Source of the DNA: Ancalomicrobiaceae bacterium S20
Lineage (GTDB): Bacteria; Pseudomonadota; Alphaproteobacteria; Rhizobiales; Ancalomicrobiaceae
NCBI GenBank assembly: GCA_040269895.1
Contig: CP158568.1
Coordinates: 4,789,501 to 4,853,500 of the forward strand
Direction of reading: 5' to 3'
DNA: 64,000 bases
The notes beneath the pieces are model-generated. The model was given only the letters and a program-made list of their open reading frames with translations, made no database searches and was not told the DNA's origin. The position numbers and the translations under genes were made by a program. The number at the start of each line of letters is the position of its first letter. Within the stretch, counting starts at the first letter, position 1. This document shows, piece by piece, positions 8,591 to 17,754 of the stretch.

Positions 8591-8992
8591 ATGAACGATC
8601 GCGTCTTCGAAGTTACGCGCACGGAAGACGAGTGGCGGCAGCTGCTGACACCCGAGCAATATCGCATCATGCGTGAACATGGCACGGAACGCCCCGGAAG
8701 TTGCGCGCTGCTGATCGAGAAACGAGCGGGCACGTTCTCTTGCGTGGGTTGCGGCCAGCCGCTGTTCCGCTCGACGGTGAAGTTCGAAAGCGGCACCGGC
8801 TGGCCGAGCTTCAACGATCCGGTCGACGGCGCCGTCGAGACGACGGTCGACCGCAGCTACGGCATGGTCCGGACCGAGGTCCACTGCAGCCGGTGCGGCA
8901 GCCATCTCGGGCACGTCTTCCCCGACGGGCCGCCGCCGACCTACCAGCGCTACTGCATCAACGGCGTCGCGCTCGAATTCGAGCCCGAGTGA
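8591..8992 (+). CDS. msrB: Peptide methionine-R-sulfoxide reductase
   Basis: The 133-residue protein is a complete MsrB. It reduces the R epimer of methionine sulfoxide in oxidised proteins in the cytoplasm. Two zinc-binding CxxC pairs (C51/C54 and C99/C102), the GTGWPSF motif and the catalytic cysteine C122 in RYCING are all present. C38 is available as a possible resolving cysteine. GGAGG lies 6 bases before the ATG. It diverges from the PstS-like gene across 312 bp that contain an A+T-rich tract near 8325-8350, probably the promoter of the opposite gene. Confidence 0.96.
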   Translation: MNDRVFEVTRTEDEWRQLLTPEQYRIMREHGTERPGSCALLIEKRAGTFSCVGCGQPLFRSTVKFESGTGWPSFNDPVDGAVETTVDRSYGMVRTEVHCSRCGSHLGHVFPDGPPPTYQRYCINGVALEFEPE

Positions 8993-9123
8993 CGGCGCAG
9001 TTCTTCCTCGGCAGAATCGGCGCGCGCCCTTCGCCCTCGGGCTCTGGAAAGGGCGAGCGCCGCCCGTCATAGTGTCGGGAGAGGGGGGATTCTTCCCCTC
9101 GGCCGATCGGGGAGGGGCGGTCG

Positions 9124-9801
9124 ATGTGGTTTCTCGCCAGCTTGACGGGCAGTTTTCTCGTCGCTCTGCCGGCGCTGTTCTCGATCGTCAATCCGCTCGG
9201 CGGCGCGCTGATCTACAGCCAGGTCACCGGCGATCGTCCGGCGGCGGAGCGCCATGCGCTCGCCTGGCGCGTCGCGCTCTATTCGGGCGTGGTGATGCTG
9301 GTCTCGCTCTGGGCCGGTGCCACGATCATGAGCTTCTTCGGCGTCAGCATGGAGGCGCTGCGCATCGCCGGCGGTCTGGTCGTTGCGACGCGCGCCTGGC
9401 AGATGCTGTCGCAGCCGCAGCAGAACGAGGATTTCAAGCAGGAGCAGGCGTCGTCGGTCGCCGGCGACGCCTCGGACGTGGCGTTCTTCCCGCTCACGGT
9501 GCCGTTCACCACGGGTCCGGGCACGATTTCGGTCGCGATCGCGCTGTCGGCGAGCGGGCCGGCGGGCGGCGTGCCGCTCCTGCAGTATTTTGTGGGCGCC
9601 TCGGCGGCGGCCTTGGCCGTGGCGGTTTCGGTCGGGCTCGCCTATGCCTCGGCCGACCGTGTGGTCGAGCTGCTCGGGCCCGCGCGCGCCCGGCTGATGA
9701 CGCGCCTCTCGGCATTCCTGCTGCTCTGCATCGGTGTGCAGATCCTGCTGACCGGCGCTCATGACGCGCTGCTCGGCGTGCTCGCCGTGCGGCCGGGCTG
9801 A
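9124..9801 (+). CDS. MarC family integral membrane protein
   Basis: The 225-residue protein has about six hydrophobic helices and the typical MarC/UPF0056 landmarks: an early FSIVNPLGG motif (residues 19-27) and a mid-protein FFPLTVPFTTGPGTISV segment. MarC was once linked to multiple antibiotic resistance, but that role was not supported and the family's substrate is unknown. The gap to msrB (131 bp) holds direct and inverted G+C-rich sequence but no gene. A hairpin about 80 bp after the stop may terminate transcription. Confidence 0.9.
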   Translation: MWFLASLTGSFLVALPALFSIVNPLGGALIYSQVTGDRPAAERHALAWRVALYSGVVMLVSLWAGATIMSFFGVSMEALRIAGGLVVATRAWQMLSQPQQNEDFKQEQASSVAGDASDVAFFPLTVPFTTGPGTISVAIALSASGPAGGVPLLQYFVGASAAALAVAVSVGLAYASADRVVELLGPARARLMTRLSAFLLLCIGVQILLTGAHDALLGVLAVRPG

Positions 9802-9881
9802 GAGCCGGGCGCGGACGTGCGGCCGGAGGGGCGACGCCTCGGGTGGGCCATGCGTCGGGCTTTGTTGACAAGGCGGGGATT

Positions 9882-9903
9882 CGGCCCGAGAACGGGCCGC
9901 TTT
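9882..9903 (+). terminator. Candidate intrinsic terminator after marC-like gene
   Basis: A 7-bp perfect stem (CGGCCCG / CGGGCCG, 9882-9888 and 9893-9899) closes a 4-base AGAA loop and is followed by CTTTC. The T-tract is short, so termination may be weak or Rho-assisted. The remainder of the 228-bp gap before pyrE shows nothing gene-like. Confidence 0.5.
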
Positions 9904-10029
9904 CGAGCATGAGCGATCGAGACGCGGCCGTCCGGGCCTGACCCGGGCGCGGGCCCGCGTGAACCCGAGAGCGTCCGGCGATCTCAGGCGGATCGGGCCG
10001 GCGTCTTCTCTCCGTGGAGACCGGCAGGA

Positions 10030-10734
10030 ATGGCGACCTTTTCACTCCCCGTCGACAAGAAGGTGATCGCCCGCGAGGCGGCCAAGATGCTGCTTGAGAT
10101 CAAGGCGGTGCACTTCTACGAGGAGAAGCCGTTCATCTTCACCTCGGGCTGGGCGAGCCCGGTCTATACCGACTGCCGCAAGATCATCTCGTATCCGCGC
10201 ACGCGTTCGGCGCTGGTCGACTTCGCGGTTTCGACCATCGTCTCGGAAATCGGCGCGGAATCGATCGACGTGGTCGCCGGCGGCGAGACGGCGGGCATCC
10301 CGTTCTCGGCCTGGATCGCCGACCGCATGATGCTGCCCATGCAGTACATCCGGAAGAAGGCCAAGGGTTTCGGGCGCAATGCCCAGATCGAGGGCTTCGT
10401 CGAGCCGGGCCAGCGCACGCTGCTGGTCGAAGATCTCGCCACCGACGGCGGTTCGAAGATCGGCTTCGCCAACGCGATCCGCGCCGCGGAATGCGAGGTC
10501 AATCACTGCTTCGTGTTCTTCTATTACGACATCTTCCCGCACGCCCGGCAGATGTTCGCCGATGCCGGGCTGACGCTGCACTATCTCACCACCTGGTGGG
10601 ACGTGTTGGCGGTCGCCAAGGAGAGCGGCCACTTCGACGCCAAGGTGCTGGCCGAGGTCGAGAGCTTCCTCAACGAGCCGCAGGCGTGGTCGGCCGCGCA
10701 TGGCGGCATCTCGGAATTCGGCCAGAAGGGCTGA
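10030..10734 (+). CDS. pyrE: Orotate phosphoribosyltransferase
   Basis: The 234-residue protein is an orotate phosphoribosyltransferase, which joins orotate and PRPP to make orotidine 5'-phosphate in pyrimidine synthesis. The PRPP-binding motif [13 protein letters not shown] (about residues 131-143), the early [15 protein letters not shown] substrate loop and the flexible-loop segment [17 protein letters not shown] are intact. It stands alone rather than in a pyr operon and is followed by a hairpin terminator. Confidence 0.96.
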   Translation: MATFSLPVDKKVIAREAAKMLLEIKAVHFYEEKPFIFTSGWASPVYTDCRKIISYPRTRSALVDFAVSTIVSEIGAESIDVVAGGETAGIPFSAWIADRMMLPMQYIRKKAKGFGRNAQIEGFVEPGQRTLLVEDLATDGGSKIGFANAIRAAECEVNHCFVFFYYDIFPHARQMFADAGLTLHYLTTWWDVLAVAKESGHFDAKVLAEVESFLNEPQAWSAAHGGISEFGQKG

Positions 10735-10762
10735 AAGCCGATCGCGATCCGCGTGTGTTCCA

Positions 10763-10788
10763 CGGCCGCCCCTCGGGGCGGCCGTTTG
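10763..10788 (+). terminator. Intrinsic terminator after pyrE
   Basis: Arms CGGCCGCCCC (10763-10772) and GGGGCGGCCG (10775-10784) form a very stable stem with a minimal loop, followed by TTT. It lies 28 bp after the pyrE stop and just before the end of the convergent dehydrogenase gene, so it may serve both strands. Confidence 0.75.
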
Positions 10789-10803
10789 CATGTCCGGGTC
10801 GGT

Positions 10804-11766
10804 TCAGCGCGGGAACGGCGTCTCGGCGACCGGGGTGAGCGGCTTGCCGGTCTCGAACCACGAGACGAGATTATCGACGACCAGCTGCGCCATGCGATTG
10901 CGGGTGTGGATCGAGCCCGAGCCGACATGCGGGAGCAGCACGACGCGCTCGAAGCTCGCCAGTTCCTGCGGGAAGCACGGCTCTTCCTCGAACACGTCGA
11001 GGCCGGCGGAATGGATGGTGCCCGAGCGCAGCGCTTCGACAAGCGCCTTCTCGTCGACGACCGAGCCGCGGCCGATATTGATCAGCACGCCCTTCGGCCC
11101 GAGTGCTTCGAGCACTTCGCGGCCGACCAGATGCTTGGTCGCGTCGCCGCCGGGGACGACGATCATCAGCGTGTCGACCGCCGCGGCGAGCGACAGCACG
11201 TCCGGATAGTAGTCGTAGGCGACATCCGGAGACGGGCGGCGGTTGTGATAGGCGACCTTGACGCCAAAAGCCTCGGCGCGGCGCGCGATGGCGAGGCCGA
11301 TACGGCCGAGACCGACGATGCCGAGCGTGCGGTCGCGCAGCGTGGTCGGCGTCAGCGGATAGGGCTTGTCGAGCCACTTGCCCGAGCGGACCCAGCGCTC
11401 GGCGGCGGAGAGCTCGCGCACCGTCATCAGCAGCAGGCCGAAGGCGGTGTCGGCGACTTCCTCGGTCAGCACGTCCGGCGTGTTGGTGACCAGGATGCCG
11501 CGGGTTGCGGCGTGGCGGGCGTCGACCGCGTCATAGCCGACGCCGAAGTTCGAGACGATCTCGAGCTTCGGCAACCGATCGATCAGCGCCGCGTCGACCT
11601 TGGCATGGCCACCGCACGCAATGCCGCGGATGCGCGGGGCCGCTTCGGCGAGGAGCTTTTCCTTATCGGGCGCGCCGTCGAGGCGGATCAGCTCGAAGCG
11701 CGAAGAGAGCCCCTCGGTGACGAGCGGGTTCATCGCGGCGGGGATCAGGATCGTGGCGCGGTCCAT
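10804..11766 (-). CDS. D-2-hydroxyacid dehydrogenase (glyoxylate/hydroxypyruvate reductase-like)
   Basis: The 320-residue protein belongs to the NAD(P)-dependent D-isomer 2-hydroxyacid dehydrogenases. The Rossmann motif GLGRIG lies near residue 152. The three catalytic residues are visible: arginine in NIGRGSVVDE, glutamate in DVFEEEP and histidine in LPHVGSGS. The family reduces glyoxylate, hydroxypyruvate or related 2-keto acids. Substrate preference cannot be read from sequence. It lies upstream of a convergent pyrE and downstream of an aminotransferase gene on the same strand, separated from it by 222 bp, so co-transcription is uncertain. Confidence 0.9.
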   Translation of the reverse strand: MDRATILIPAAMNPLVTEGLSSRFELIRLDGAPDKEKLLAEAAPRIRGIACGGHAKVDAALIDRLPKLEIVSNFGVGYDAVDARHAATRGILVTNTPDVLTEEVADTAFGLLLMTVRELSAAERWVRSGKWLDKPYPLTPTTLRDRTLGIVGLGRIGLAIARRAEAFGVKVAYHNRRPSPDVAYDYYPDVLSLAAAVDTLMIVVPGGDATKHLVGREVLEALGPKGVLINIGRGSVVDEKALVEALRSGTIHSAGLDVFEEEPCFPQELASFERVVLLPHVGSGSIHTRNRMAQLVVDNLVSWFETGKPLTPVAETPFPR

Positions 11767-11988
11767 TATCGGGCGTCTCCCTCTGCGGCGCGCGATGCGC
11801 TCCGACAGATCCGGAGACGTCGCGCGCGCTCCTGCTTGAGATTACGCAGGCCTCTTCCGGCCGGAACGGGGCGTTCCGGTCGGGCCCTGCTCGAACGGCG
11901 CGACGGATATATCAGTCGCGACCGCCGGGCGGAACGTTCATTCCGGGAGAGGCGGACTGCGTCGGAGCGAGGCGCGCCGACGGGGTCC

Positions 11989-13176
11989 TCACGGCGCGCG
12001 ATCGTTCGCCGTTTCGAGGAAGGTCCGCATCCGCTCGATCGCGGCGCGGATGTTCTCGGTCGAGTTGGCGTAGGAGAGACGGATGTAGCCCTCGCCGTAG
12101 ACGCCGAAGTCCGGGCCGCCAATGGTCGCGACGCCGGCCTTTTCCAGCAGCGCGGAGGCGAGTGCCTTGGCCTTGAAGCCGGTCTTCGAGACGTTCGGGA
12201 AGGCGTAGAAGGCGCCCTTCGGCGTCGCGCAGGAGACGTTCGGCAGCGAATTCAGCCCTTCGACCACGACGCGTCTGCGCCGGTCGAACTCCGCGACCAT
12301 GTCGGCGACGCAGTCCTGCGGGCCGGTGAGGGCCGCGAGGCCGGCGAACTGGGCGGCGGAATTCACGCAGGAATAGGAGTTGACCGCGAGCTTGCGGGCG
12401 TTCTCGTAGAGCTTGTCCGGCCAGATCGAATAGCCCATGCGCCAGCCGGTCATGGCGTAGGTCTTCGACCAGCCATCGAGCAGGATAAGCCGGTCGCGGA
12501 TCTCCGGATAGGTGAGCAGCGACACGTGCTCGAGACCGTCATAGGTCATCTGGGCATAGATCTCGTCCGACATGATCGCCACGTCGGGGAACTTGGCCAT
12601 GCCGGCGACGAAAGCATCGATTTCGTCCTTGGGCGTAACGCCGCCGGTCGGGTTGGCGGGCGAGTTGATGATCACCAGCCGCGTCGCCGGGGTGATCAGC
12701 GACAGCGCTTCCTCGGCCGAGAAGGCGAAGCCGTTCTCCTCGCGGATCGGGATCGGGATCGCGCGGGCGCCGGTGAACTCGATCATCGAGCGATAGATCG
12801 GGAAGCCCGGATCCGGATAAAGGATGTCCGCGCCCGGCTCGCCGAACATCAGGATCGCCATGAACATGGTGACCTTGCCGCCCGGCACGATCAGCACGCG
12901 GTCGGGGGAGACGTCGGTCGCGAAACGGCGATGCAGGTCGGCCGCGACCGCCTCGCGCAGCGGCTGGATGCCGGTCGCGGCGGTGTAACCGTGCTGGCCG
13001 TCGCGCAGCGCCTTGATCGCCGCCTCGACGATGTGCTCCGGCGTGCGGAAGTCGGGCTGGCCGATGCCGAGATTGATGATGTCCTGACCCTGGGCGGCGA
13101 GCGCCTGGGCGCGGGCGAGCACCGCGAAGGCGTTCTCTTCCCCGATACGGTCGAATCCGGCAATCGTCTTCAGCAC
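11989..13176 (-). CDS. Class I/II PLP-dependent aminotransferase
   Basis: The 395-residue protein is a fold-type I aminotransferase of the aspartate aminotransferase superfamily. It shows NLGIGQPDF near the N-terminus, the NSPANPTGG motif, DEIYAQMTYDG, and the PLP lysine in GWSKTYAMTGWRMGY. I place the start at a GTG at 13176 because GGGAGG lies 5 bases upstream; an ATG 6 codons earlier (13194) would sit on top of that site. The 222-bp gap downstream contains a hairpin (CCGGAAC / GTTCCGG, 11861-11879). The amino donor and acceptor are not identifiable. Confidence 0.9.
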   Translation of the reverse strand: MLKTIAGFDRIGEENAFAVLARAQALAAQGQDIINLGIGQPDFRTPEHIVEAAIKALRDGQHGYTAATGIQPLREAVAADLHRRFATDVSPDRVLIVPGGKVTMFMAILMFGEPGADILYPDPGFPIYRSMIEFTGARAIPIPIREENGFAFSAEEALSLITPATRLVIINSPANPTGGVTPKDEIDAFVAGMAKFPDVAIMSDEIYAQMTYDGLEHVSLLTYPEIRDRLILLDGWSKTYAMTGWRMGYSIWPDKLYENARKLAVNSYSCVNSAAQFAGLAALTGPQDCVADMVAEFDRRRRVVVEGLNSLPNVSCATPKGAFYAFPNVSKTGFKAKALASALLEKAGVATIGGPDFGVYGEGYIRLSYANSTENIRAAIERMRTFLETANDRAP

Positions 13177-13357
13177 TTCATCCTCCCGGCGCATCCCAGC
13201 CCGGCCGTCGTTCGCTTGCGGCCGGGGTCTCGCCGTCTATAGGCGCTTGGAACGGAGAGGAAAAGCCGTCGATCCATTGTCGCCACGGCGAAACAGTCGT
13301 GCCGATCGTCGCTGCGTCAGAGAGGCGCGTCGAGGTTGAGAGCCGGCGCGCGCCCGC

Positions 13358-13993
13358 TCAACGCTGCAGCTGCGAGGCCTCGCGGGCGAGCGTCTCGACC
13401 TTGGCCCAATCGCGCGCGGCGATGGCATCGCTCGGCGCGACCCACGATCCGCCGACGCACAGCACGTTCGGCAGCGAAAGGTACTTCGGTGCCTTGTCGA
13501 GCGAGATGCCGCCGGTCGGGCAGAACTTCACCTGCGGCAGCGGCGAGGCGAGCGCCTTCAGATATTCAGCGCCGCCGGCCGGCTCGGCCGGGAAGAACTT
13601 CAGGCGTCGGTAGCCGCGCTCCATCATGGTCATGGCCTCGCCGGCGGTGGCGACGCCCGGCAGCAGCGGCGCTGGCGAGGTCTCGGCCGCCTCGCACAGC
13701 TTCGGCGAGGCGCCGGGCGAGACCAGGAAGCTCGCGCCCGCCTGCACGGCGGCCTTCAGCATGGTCTCGTCGAGCACGGTGCCGGCGCCGACCATGGCGC
13801 CCTCGATGCCGGTCATCGCGCGGATCACGTCGAGCGCGCGTTCGGTGCGCAGGGTGACCTCCAGCGCCGGCAGGCCGCCGGCGACCAGCGCCCGCCCGAG
13901 CGGCAGCGCCATCTCCGGATCCTCGATGATCAGCACCGGGATCACCGGTGCGGCCATCATGACGGCGTCGATCTTGGCGATGTCCTGAGTCAT
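13358..13993 (-). CDS. eda: KDPG aldolase (2-keto-3-deoxy-6-phosphogluconate aldolase)
   Basis: The 211-residue protein cleaves 2-keto-3-deoxy-6-phosphogluconate to pyruvate and glyceraldehyde 3-phosphate in the Entner-Doudoroff pathway. The catalytic glutamate E45 (EVTLRT), the GAGTV turn and the Schiff-base lysine K132 (LKFFPAE) are present, as is the GGISLDKAPKYL phosphate-binding region. GAGGA lies 8 bases before the chosen ATG; the longer upstream frame runs into a non-coding palindrome. Neither edd nor zwf is adjacent in this window. Confidence 0.94.
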   Translation of the reverse strand: MTQDIAKIDAVMMAAPVIPVLIIEDPEMALPLGRALVAGGLPALEVTLRTERALDVIRAMTGIEGAMVGAGTVLDETMLKAAVQAGASFLVSPGASPKLCEAAETSPAPLLPGVATAGEAMTMMERGYRRLKFFPAEPAGGAEYLKALASPLPQVKFCPTGGISLDKAPKYLSLPNVLCVGGSWVAPSDAIAARDWAKVETLAREASQLQR

Positions 13994-14129
13994 TGCAGCA
14001 TGTCCTCGGTCAGAGCGCGGTGATAGCCGATCGGCGGAGAGGAGGAAAGGGTGGGGACGTGCGGTCTCTCGAAGGAAATTGCAGATGCGGCGGATATTGC
14101 GCTTTGTCGCGGTCGTCTGCCCTCGACAT

Positions 14130-14160
14130 TTGTCATGCCGGGTCGAGCCCGGCATGACAA
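14130..14160. repeat. Palindromic intergenic element (13-bp arms)
   Basis: Perfect 13-bp arms TTGTCATGCCGGG and CCCGGCATGACAA enclose the 5-base loop TCGAG. The element lies between eda and the creatininase-like gene, both on the minus strand. Elements of this form (GTCATxCCGGG...) are common dispersed palindromes in alphaproteobacterial genomes; in RNA it would form a stable stem-loop. Confidence 0.75.
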
Positions 14161-14188
14161 TGGGATCGGAGAAAACGCACCGTTCCGC

Positions 14189-15001
14189 TCAGCCCGGCTT
14201 CCACAGCCGCTCGGGCCCGCAGGCCTGCACGTCGCGCAGCAGCTCCACGAACCGGTCGGCCGCATAGTCGAGAGTCTCGTCGCCCTTCTCGGCGGTTGCG
14301 ATCGACGCGTCGCCGACCGTACCGGCGACGTTCAGGTCCTGTGCCTTCCAGCCGAACTGGATCTGGCCGTGGACGCGCAGGTGCTTGAATTCCTGCTCGA
14401 AATTCTGCTGGGTCGAGCGGAAGTCCTCCGCCTTGTCCATGCGGACGAGATCGGGCCGCAGCGCCAGCATGACCGAGGTTTCCATGTCGCCGCCATGGAT
14501 GCCGTACTTGCGCTCGACGTCCGAATAGAGCCCGTCCGGAAAGCCGAGCCGCGACCAGGAGGTCGCGACGCAGAGCATGTCGTGGCGGATGCGCATCTCG
14601 CGGGCGACGATGTCCATGATCGGCACGTTGCCGCCGTGGCTGGTGACCAGGATCAGCTTCTTGACCCCGGCACGCGCGACGCTATCGCCGATGTCGATCC
14701 AGGCTCGTGTCACGGTCTCCCAGCCGAGCGTCAGCGTGCCCGGCGAGGAAATGTGCTCGTTCGACTTGCCGACCGCCTGAACGGGGAGGAACAAGACCGG
14801 CAGATCGGCCGGCAGCCGGTCGACCACGCGCTTGACGTGGCCTTCGGCGATCAGCGTGTCGGTGCCGGTCGGCAGGTGCGGCCCGTGCTGCTCGACGGCG
14901 GCGATCGGCAGAACGGCGATCCAGTCGGCGACCGCGGGCGTGTCGAAATCGGTGGTCGCGAGATCGATCCAGTATGGCTTGGGAGGCATGGACTTCGGCA
15001 T
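14189..15001 (-). CDS. Creatininase family amidohydrolase
   Basis: The 270-residue protein belongs to the creatininase / creatinine amidohydrolase family. Metal ligands are visible in AAVEQHGPHLPTGTDT (Glu, His, Asp), in TSHGGN and in GIHGGDMETS. The family includes creatininase, a riboflavin-pathway amide hydrolase (ArfB) and other amide hydrolases, so creatinine is not assured. It begins 5 bp after the stop of the 8-oxoguanine-deaminase-like gene, with only a distant GGAGA, and is probably co-translated with it. Together they suggest breakdown of a cyclic or purine-derived nitrogen compound. Confidence 0.88.
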   Translation of the reverse strand: MPKSMPPKPYWIDLATTDFDTPAVADWIAVLPIAAVEQHGPHLPTGTDTLIAEGHVKRVVDRLPADLPVLFLPVQAVGKSNEHISSPGTLTLGWETVTRAWIDIGDSVARAGVKKLILVTSHGGNVPIMDIVAREMRIRHDMLCVATSWSRLGFPDGLYSDVERKYGIHGGDMETSVMLALRPDLVRMDKAEDFRSTQQNFEQEFKHLRVHGQIQFGWKAQDLNVAGTVGDASIATAEKGDETLDYAADRFVELLRDVQACGPERLWKPG

Positions 15002-15006
15002 GGCGA

Positions 15007-16347
15007 TCAGATCGTCTCCAGAAAGGCCTTGGCGGCGGCGCCGTGCTCGGCGCGCAGGCGCGCCACGTCGATATCGACCGGCAGGCCGTCGAGCACCTTC
15101 CAGACGCCGTCGATCATGACGCGGTCGGCGCGGTGGGCGCCGCACAGGACGAGTGCGGCGAGCGGGTCGCCGGCGCCCGAGAAGCGCAACTCGTCGAGCG
15201 TGAAGAGCGCGAGATCGGCCGCCATGCCCGGGGCAATGCGGCCGATGTCGTCGCGGCCCAGGCAGCGCGCGGAGCCTTCCGTCGCCCAGCGGAACGCGTC
15301 CAGATGGCTGACGGTCGCGTCGTAGGTGAGCCGGTTCAACATCAACGCGTGGCGCACCGCCTCGATCAGGTTCGAATTGTCGTTCGAGGCCGAACCGTCG
15401 ACGCCGAGGCCGACCGGGCTGCCGGCCGCCTCCAGCTCGCGCGTCCGGCACTGGCCGGAGGCGAGCACCATGTTCGAGGTGGGGCAATGGCAGACGCCGA
15501 CCTTCGCGCGTCCCAGCCGGGCGACCTCGTCGTCGTTGAAGTGGATGCCGTGGGCGAGCCAGACGCGCTCGCTCATCCAGCCGGTCTCTTCGAGATAGTC
15601 GACCGGGCGGCACTCGAAATGGTGCAGGCAGTAGGCATCCTCGTCGCGGGTCTCGCCGAGATGCGTGTGCAGCCGGCAATCGTGCTTTGCCGCCAGTTCA
15701 GCGGTCTGCCGCATCAGCGATTTGGTGACCGAGAAGGGCGAGCAGGGCGCGAGCGCGATCTGGATCTTCGCATTCGGGCCGCGCTCGTGATAGCGCGCGA
15801 TCACGCGCTCGCAGTCGGCGAGGATCGTGTCCTCGTCCTGCACGGCACTATCGGGCGGCAGGCCGCCGTCCTTCTCGGACAGATTCATCGAGCCGCGCGT
15901 GACGGTCATGCGGATGCCGACGCGGTGCGCCTCCTCGACCTCGATGTCGACGGCGTCCTCGAGCCCGAGCGGGAACAGGTAATGGTGATCGGCCGCGGTG
16001 GTGCAGCCGGACATGAGCAGTTCGGTCGCCGCCAGCCGCGCGGCGAGGCGGAACGCCTCCGGCTTCACGTGGCGCGCCCAGATCGGGTAGAGCGCGGTCA
16101 GCCAGGGGAACAGTTCCTTGTTGATCGCCTTGGGATGCGCGCGGGTCAGCGTCTGGAACACATGATGATGCGTGTTGATCAGCCCCGGCGTGATCACATG
16201 GCGGCTGGCGTCGAACACGGCCTGCGCCGGCGTCGAGGGGACATGGCCGCGCGCGATCAGCTCGACGATGCGGCCGTCCTCGACGACGAGGCCGCGCTCG
16301 GCACCGTCGGCAAGCACGGCGATAGGGTCTTTCAGCCAGAGTCTCAT
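15007..16347 (-). CDS. 8-oxoguanine deaminase-like amidohydrolase
   Basis: The 446-residue protein is a metal-dependent hydrolase of the AtzA/TrzN/8-oxoguanine deaminase group. It has the NTHHH metal motif near residue 58, HTHLGETRDEDAYC, the AHGIHFND histidine and the DGSASNDNSN aspartate. The HTHLGE and DGSASND pattern with FGY-like spacing best matches 8-oxoguanine deaminase, which converts 8-oxoguanine to urate and ammonia; s-triazine or other guanine-type substrates remain possible. It heads a tight pair with the creatininase-like gene and follows a Uma2 gene at 16 bp. Confidence 0.85.
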   Translation of the reverse strand: MRLWLKDPIAVLADGAERGLVVEDGRIVELIARGHVPSTPAQAVFDASRHVITPGLINTHHHVFQTLTRAHPKAINKELFPWLTALYPIWARHVKPEAFRLAARLAATELLMSGCTTAADHHYLFPLGLEDAVDIEVEEAHRVGIRMTVTRGSMNLSEKDGGLPPDSAVQDEDTILADCERVIARYHERGPNAKIQIALAPCSPFSVTKSLMRQTAELAAKHDCRLHTHLGETRDEDAYCLHHFECRPVDYLEETGWMSERVWLAHGIHFNDDEVARLGRAKVGVCHCPTSNMVLASGQCRTRELEAAGSPVGLGVDGSASNDNSNLIEAVRHALMLNRLTYDATVSHLDAFRWATEGSARCLGRDDIGRIAPGMAADLALFTLDELRFSGAGDPLAALVLCGAHRADRVMIDGVWKVLDGLPVDIDVARLRAEHGAAAKAFLETI

Positions 16348-16363
16348 GCGGGAAGGAGGCCTT

Positions 16364-16915
16364 TCAGGGGGGGGTCTCGTAAAAAATGCCGAGCGGTAGG
16401 GTCACGTGGATCGCATCGAAAGCCAGGATCGTCTCGGGGCCGACGAAGGCGCTCTCGCGCCAGCGGTCCTGATCGATGCGTTCGTGGAACGTCGCGGCGA
16501 TACGGTCGGGATCGAGGGTCAGAATGTAACGGATGGTCGGCAGCGACTTGTACTCGATCAGCTTGCGGATCAGGTCGTGCTGGGTTGAGCGCGACAACAC
16601 CTCGACGATCAGGACCGGCTCGGAAGCGCAGGTCTGGTCGTCGGATGGCGCGCCACAATCGATCGTCATGTCGGGCCGTCGGACCTGGCCGCTCGGGATC
16701 TTGACCGCGATATCGGCTGTGAACGGCTCGCAGGGTTTGCCCGCGAGAGCGCGTTCGAAAGCGGTCAGGGCGCGGCGCACGATGCGGTCGTGAGCGACGC
16801 GCGCCCCGGTCATCATGCGCGGAACGCCGTCGACCAGCTCGTATCGCTCGTCGTCCCCCGGATCCCAGCCGAGGAACTCGTCCGCCGTCATGTGCCGCAG
16901 CTGGACTTCCGCCAT
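16364..16915 (-). CDS. Uma2 family protein (putative PD-(D/E)XK nuclease fold)
   Basis: The 183-residue protein has the Uma2/DUF820 core: an N-terminal DEFLGWD...ERYELVDGVPRMM region, RRPDMTID with the acidic catalytic position, the IVEVLSRSTQHD motif with the second acid, and RKLIEYKSLPTIRYILTLDP. The fold is that of restriction-like endonucleases, but the family's function is unknown. Such genes are abundant in cyanobacteria and scattered elsewhere, often as mobile accessory genes. Its position inside a catabolic cluster is probably incidental. Confidence 0.85.
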   Translation of the reverse strand: MAEVQLRHMTADEFLGWDPGDDERYELVDGVPRMMTGARVAHDRIVRRALTAFERALAGKPCEPFTADIAVKIPSGQVRRPDMTIDCGAPSDDQTCASEPVLIVEVLSRSTQHDLIRKLIEYKSLPTIRYILTLDPDRIAATFHERIDQDRWRESAFVGPETILAFDAIHVTLPLGIFYETPP

Positions 16916-16950
16916 CGCGCGCCGCCTTCTGTCGATCGACCCTCAGTCTA

Positions 16951-17343
16951 TCACGGCGCCTTCGCCGCGATCACATCGATCTCGACCTTGAATTCCGGCC
17001 GGACGAAACCCGAGACGATCATCAGCGTCGAGGCCGGTGGCGGGGTCGCGACGACGCGGTCGCGGGCGGCCATGTAGCCGGCCATGTGGGCGCGGTCGGT
17101 GACATAGGCGTTGAGGCGGGCGATGTCGGCGAGCGTCATGTCGGCCTCGGCCAGGATCGCCGCTATGTTGGCGAGGCAGAGTTCGGCCTGTTCCTCGGCG
17201 CTCTCGGGAATCGTTTCGTCGGCGCGAATGCCGAGTTGGCCGGAGACGACGACGATCCGCGCGCCGGCCGGGATCTCGATGCCGTGGCTGTAACGCGCGA
17301 AGGGCTTGCGGATGGCGGCGGGAACGAGGGGTTTCAACGGCAT
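16951..17343 (-). CDS. RidA family protein
   Basis: The 130-residue protein is of the YjgF/YER057c/UK114 family, whose best-known members hydrolyse reactive enamine/imine intermediates. VVSGQLGIRADE, LCLANIAAILAEADMTLADIARLNAYVTD and the C-terminal EIDVIAAKAP are typical. An arginine-glutamate pattern (RPEFKVEIDVI) lies in the active-site region. Members next to amidohydrolases often act in ring-opening or deamination pathways, which fits its neighbours here. A GAGG sequence lies about 12 bases before the ATG. Confidence 0.9.
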   Translation of the reverse strand: MPLKPLVPAAIRKPFARYSHGIEIPAGARIVVVSGQLGIRADETIPESAEEQAELCLANIAAILAEADMTLADIARLNAYVTDRAHMAGYMAARDRVVATPPPASTLMIVSGFVRPEFKVEIDVIAAKAP

Positions 17344-17754
17344 CGGCTCAGGCCTCGGCTGATTGTCGGGTGGGGTGATCGCGGCCGAGGCTAGAGCGGC
17401 GACGCGGACGCGGCAACAAGGGCGCCGCGCAGGGCCGGTGTGCCGGCGGCTCGATTTCGTTGCGGCCGCGATCGATGCCGACGACAGGCCGGGATCGCAG
17501 CCGCTTTCGTGGGCGTTTTCGCGGCCATGCTGGCGCAGCTTTCGGCAGCATGGCCCAGGACGCCGGCGGCCACGCCGTCCGCAAGGGGCGCGTGGGTTGG
17601 CGGTTTCGCTGGCACGTCGTTTGCTCAAATCCCTTGCGGTACGGGATTTCGCGGAGCCAAATAAGGCCGCGTCCGAATTTCGCGCCAGCGCGGCGAAGGC
17701 CCGGTAGCGTTCCCGGTGGCGGTGTTCCCGTTGGTGAGTTTGGGAGGAACAGGC
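17344..17754. other. Divergent promoter region, RidA gene / ABC importer
   Basis: These 411 bp separate divergent operons and hold no supportable gene. The left two-thirds are G+C-rich. The right third contains an inverted repeat (17627-17649) and an AAATAA stretch (17659-17664) that could be a weak -10 element for the ABC operon. GGGAGGAAC just before 17755 is the ribosome site of the binding-protein gene. Confidence 0.5.
17627..17649 (+). promoter_or_regulatory. Operator-like inverted repeat upstream of ABC importer
   Basis: Perfect 7-bp arms AAATCCC and GGGATTT are separated by 9 bases. A possible -35 (TTGCGG, 17634) lies within and a possible -10 (AAATAA, 17659) just downstream, though the 19-bp spacing is not ideal. 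A repressor bound here would block this promoter; no candidate regulator gene is adjacent. Confidence 0.3.

Noticed and set aside
10753-13242. An 829-codon open frame on the plus strand
   Set aside because: It is antisense to the hydroxyacid dehydrogenase and aminotransferase genes, both with intact active-site motifs.
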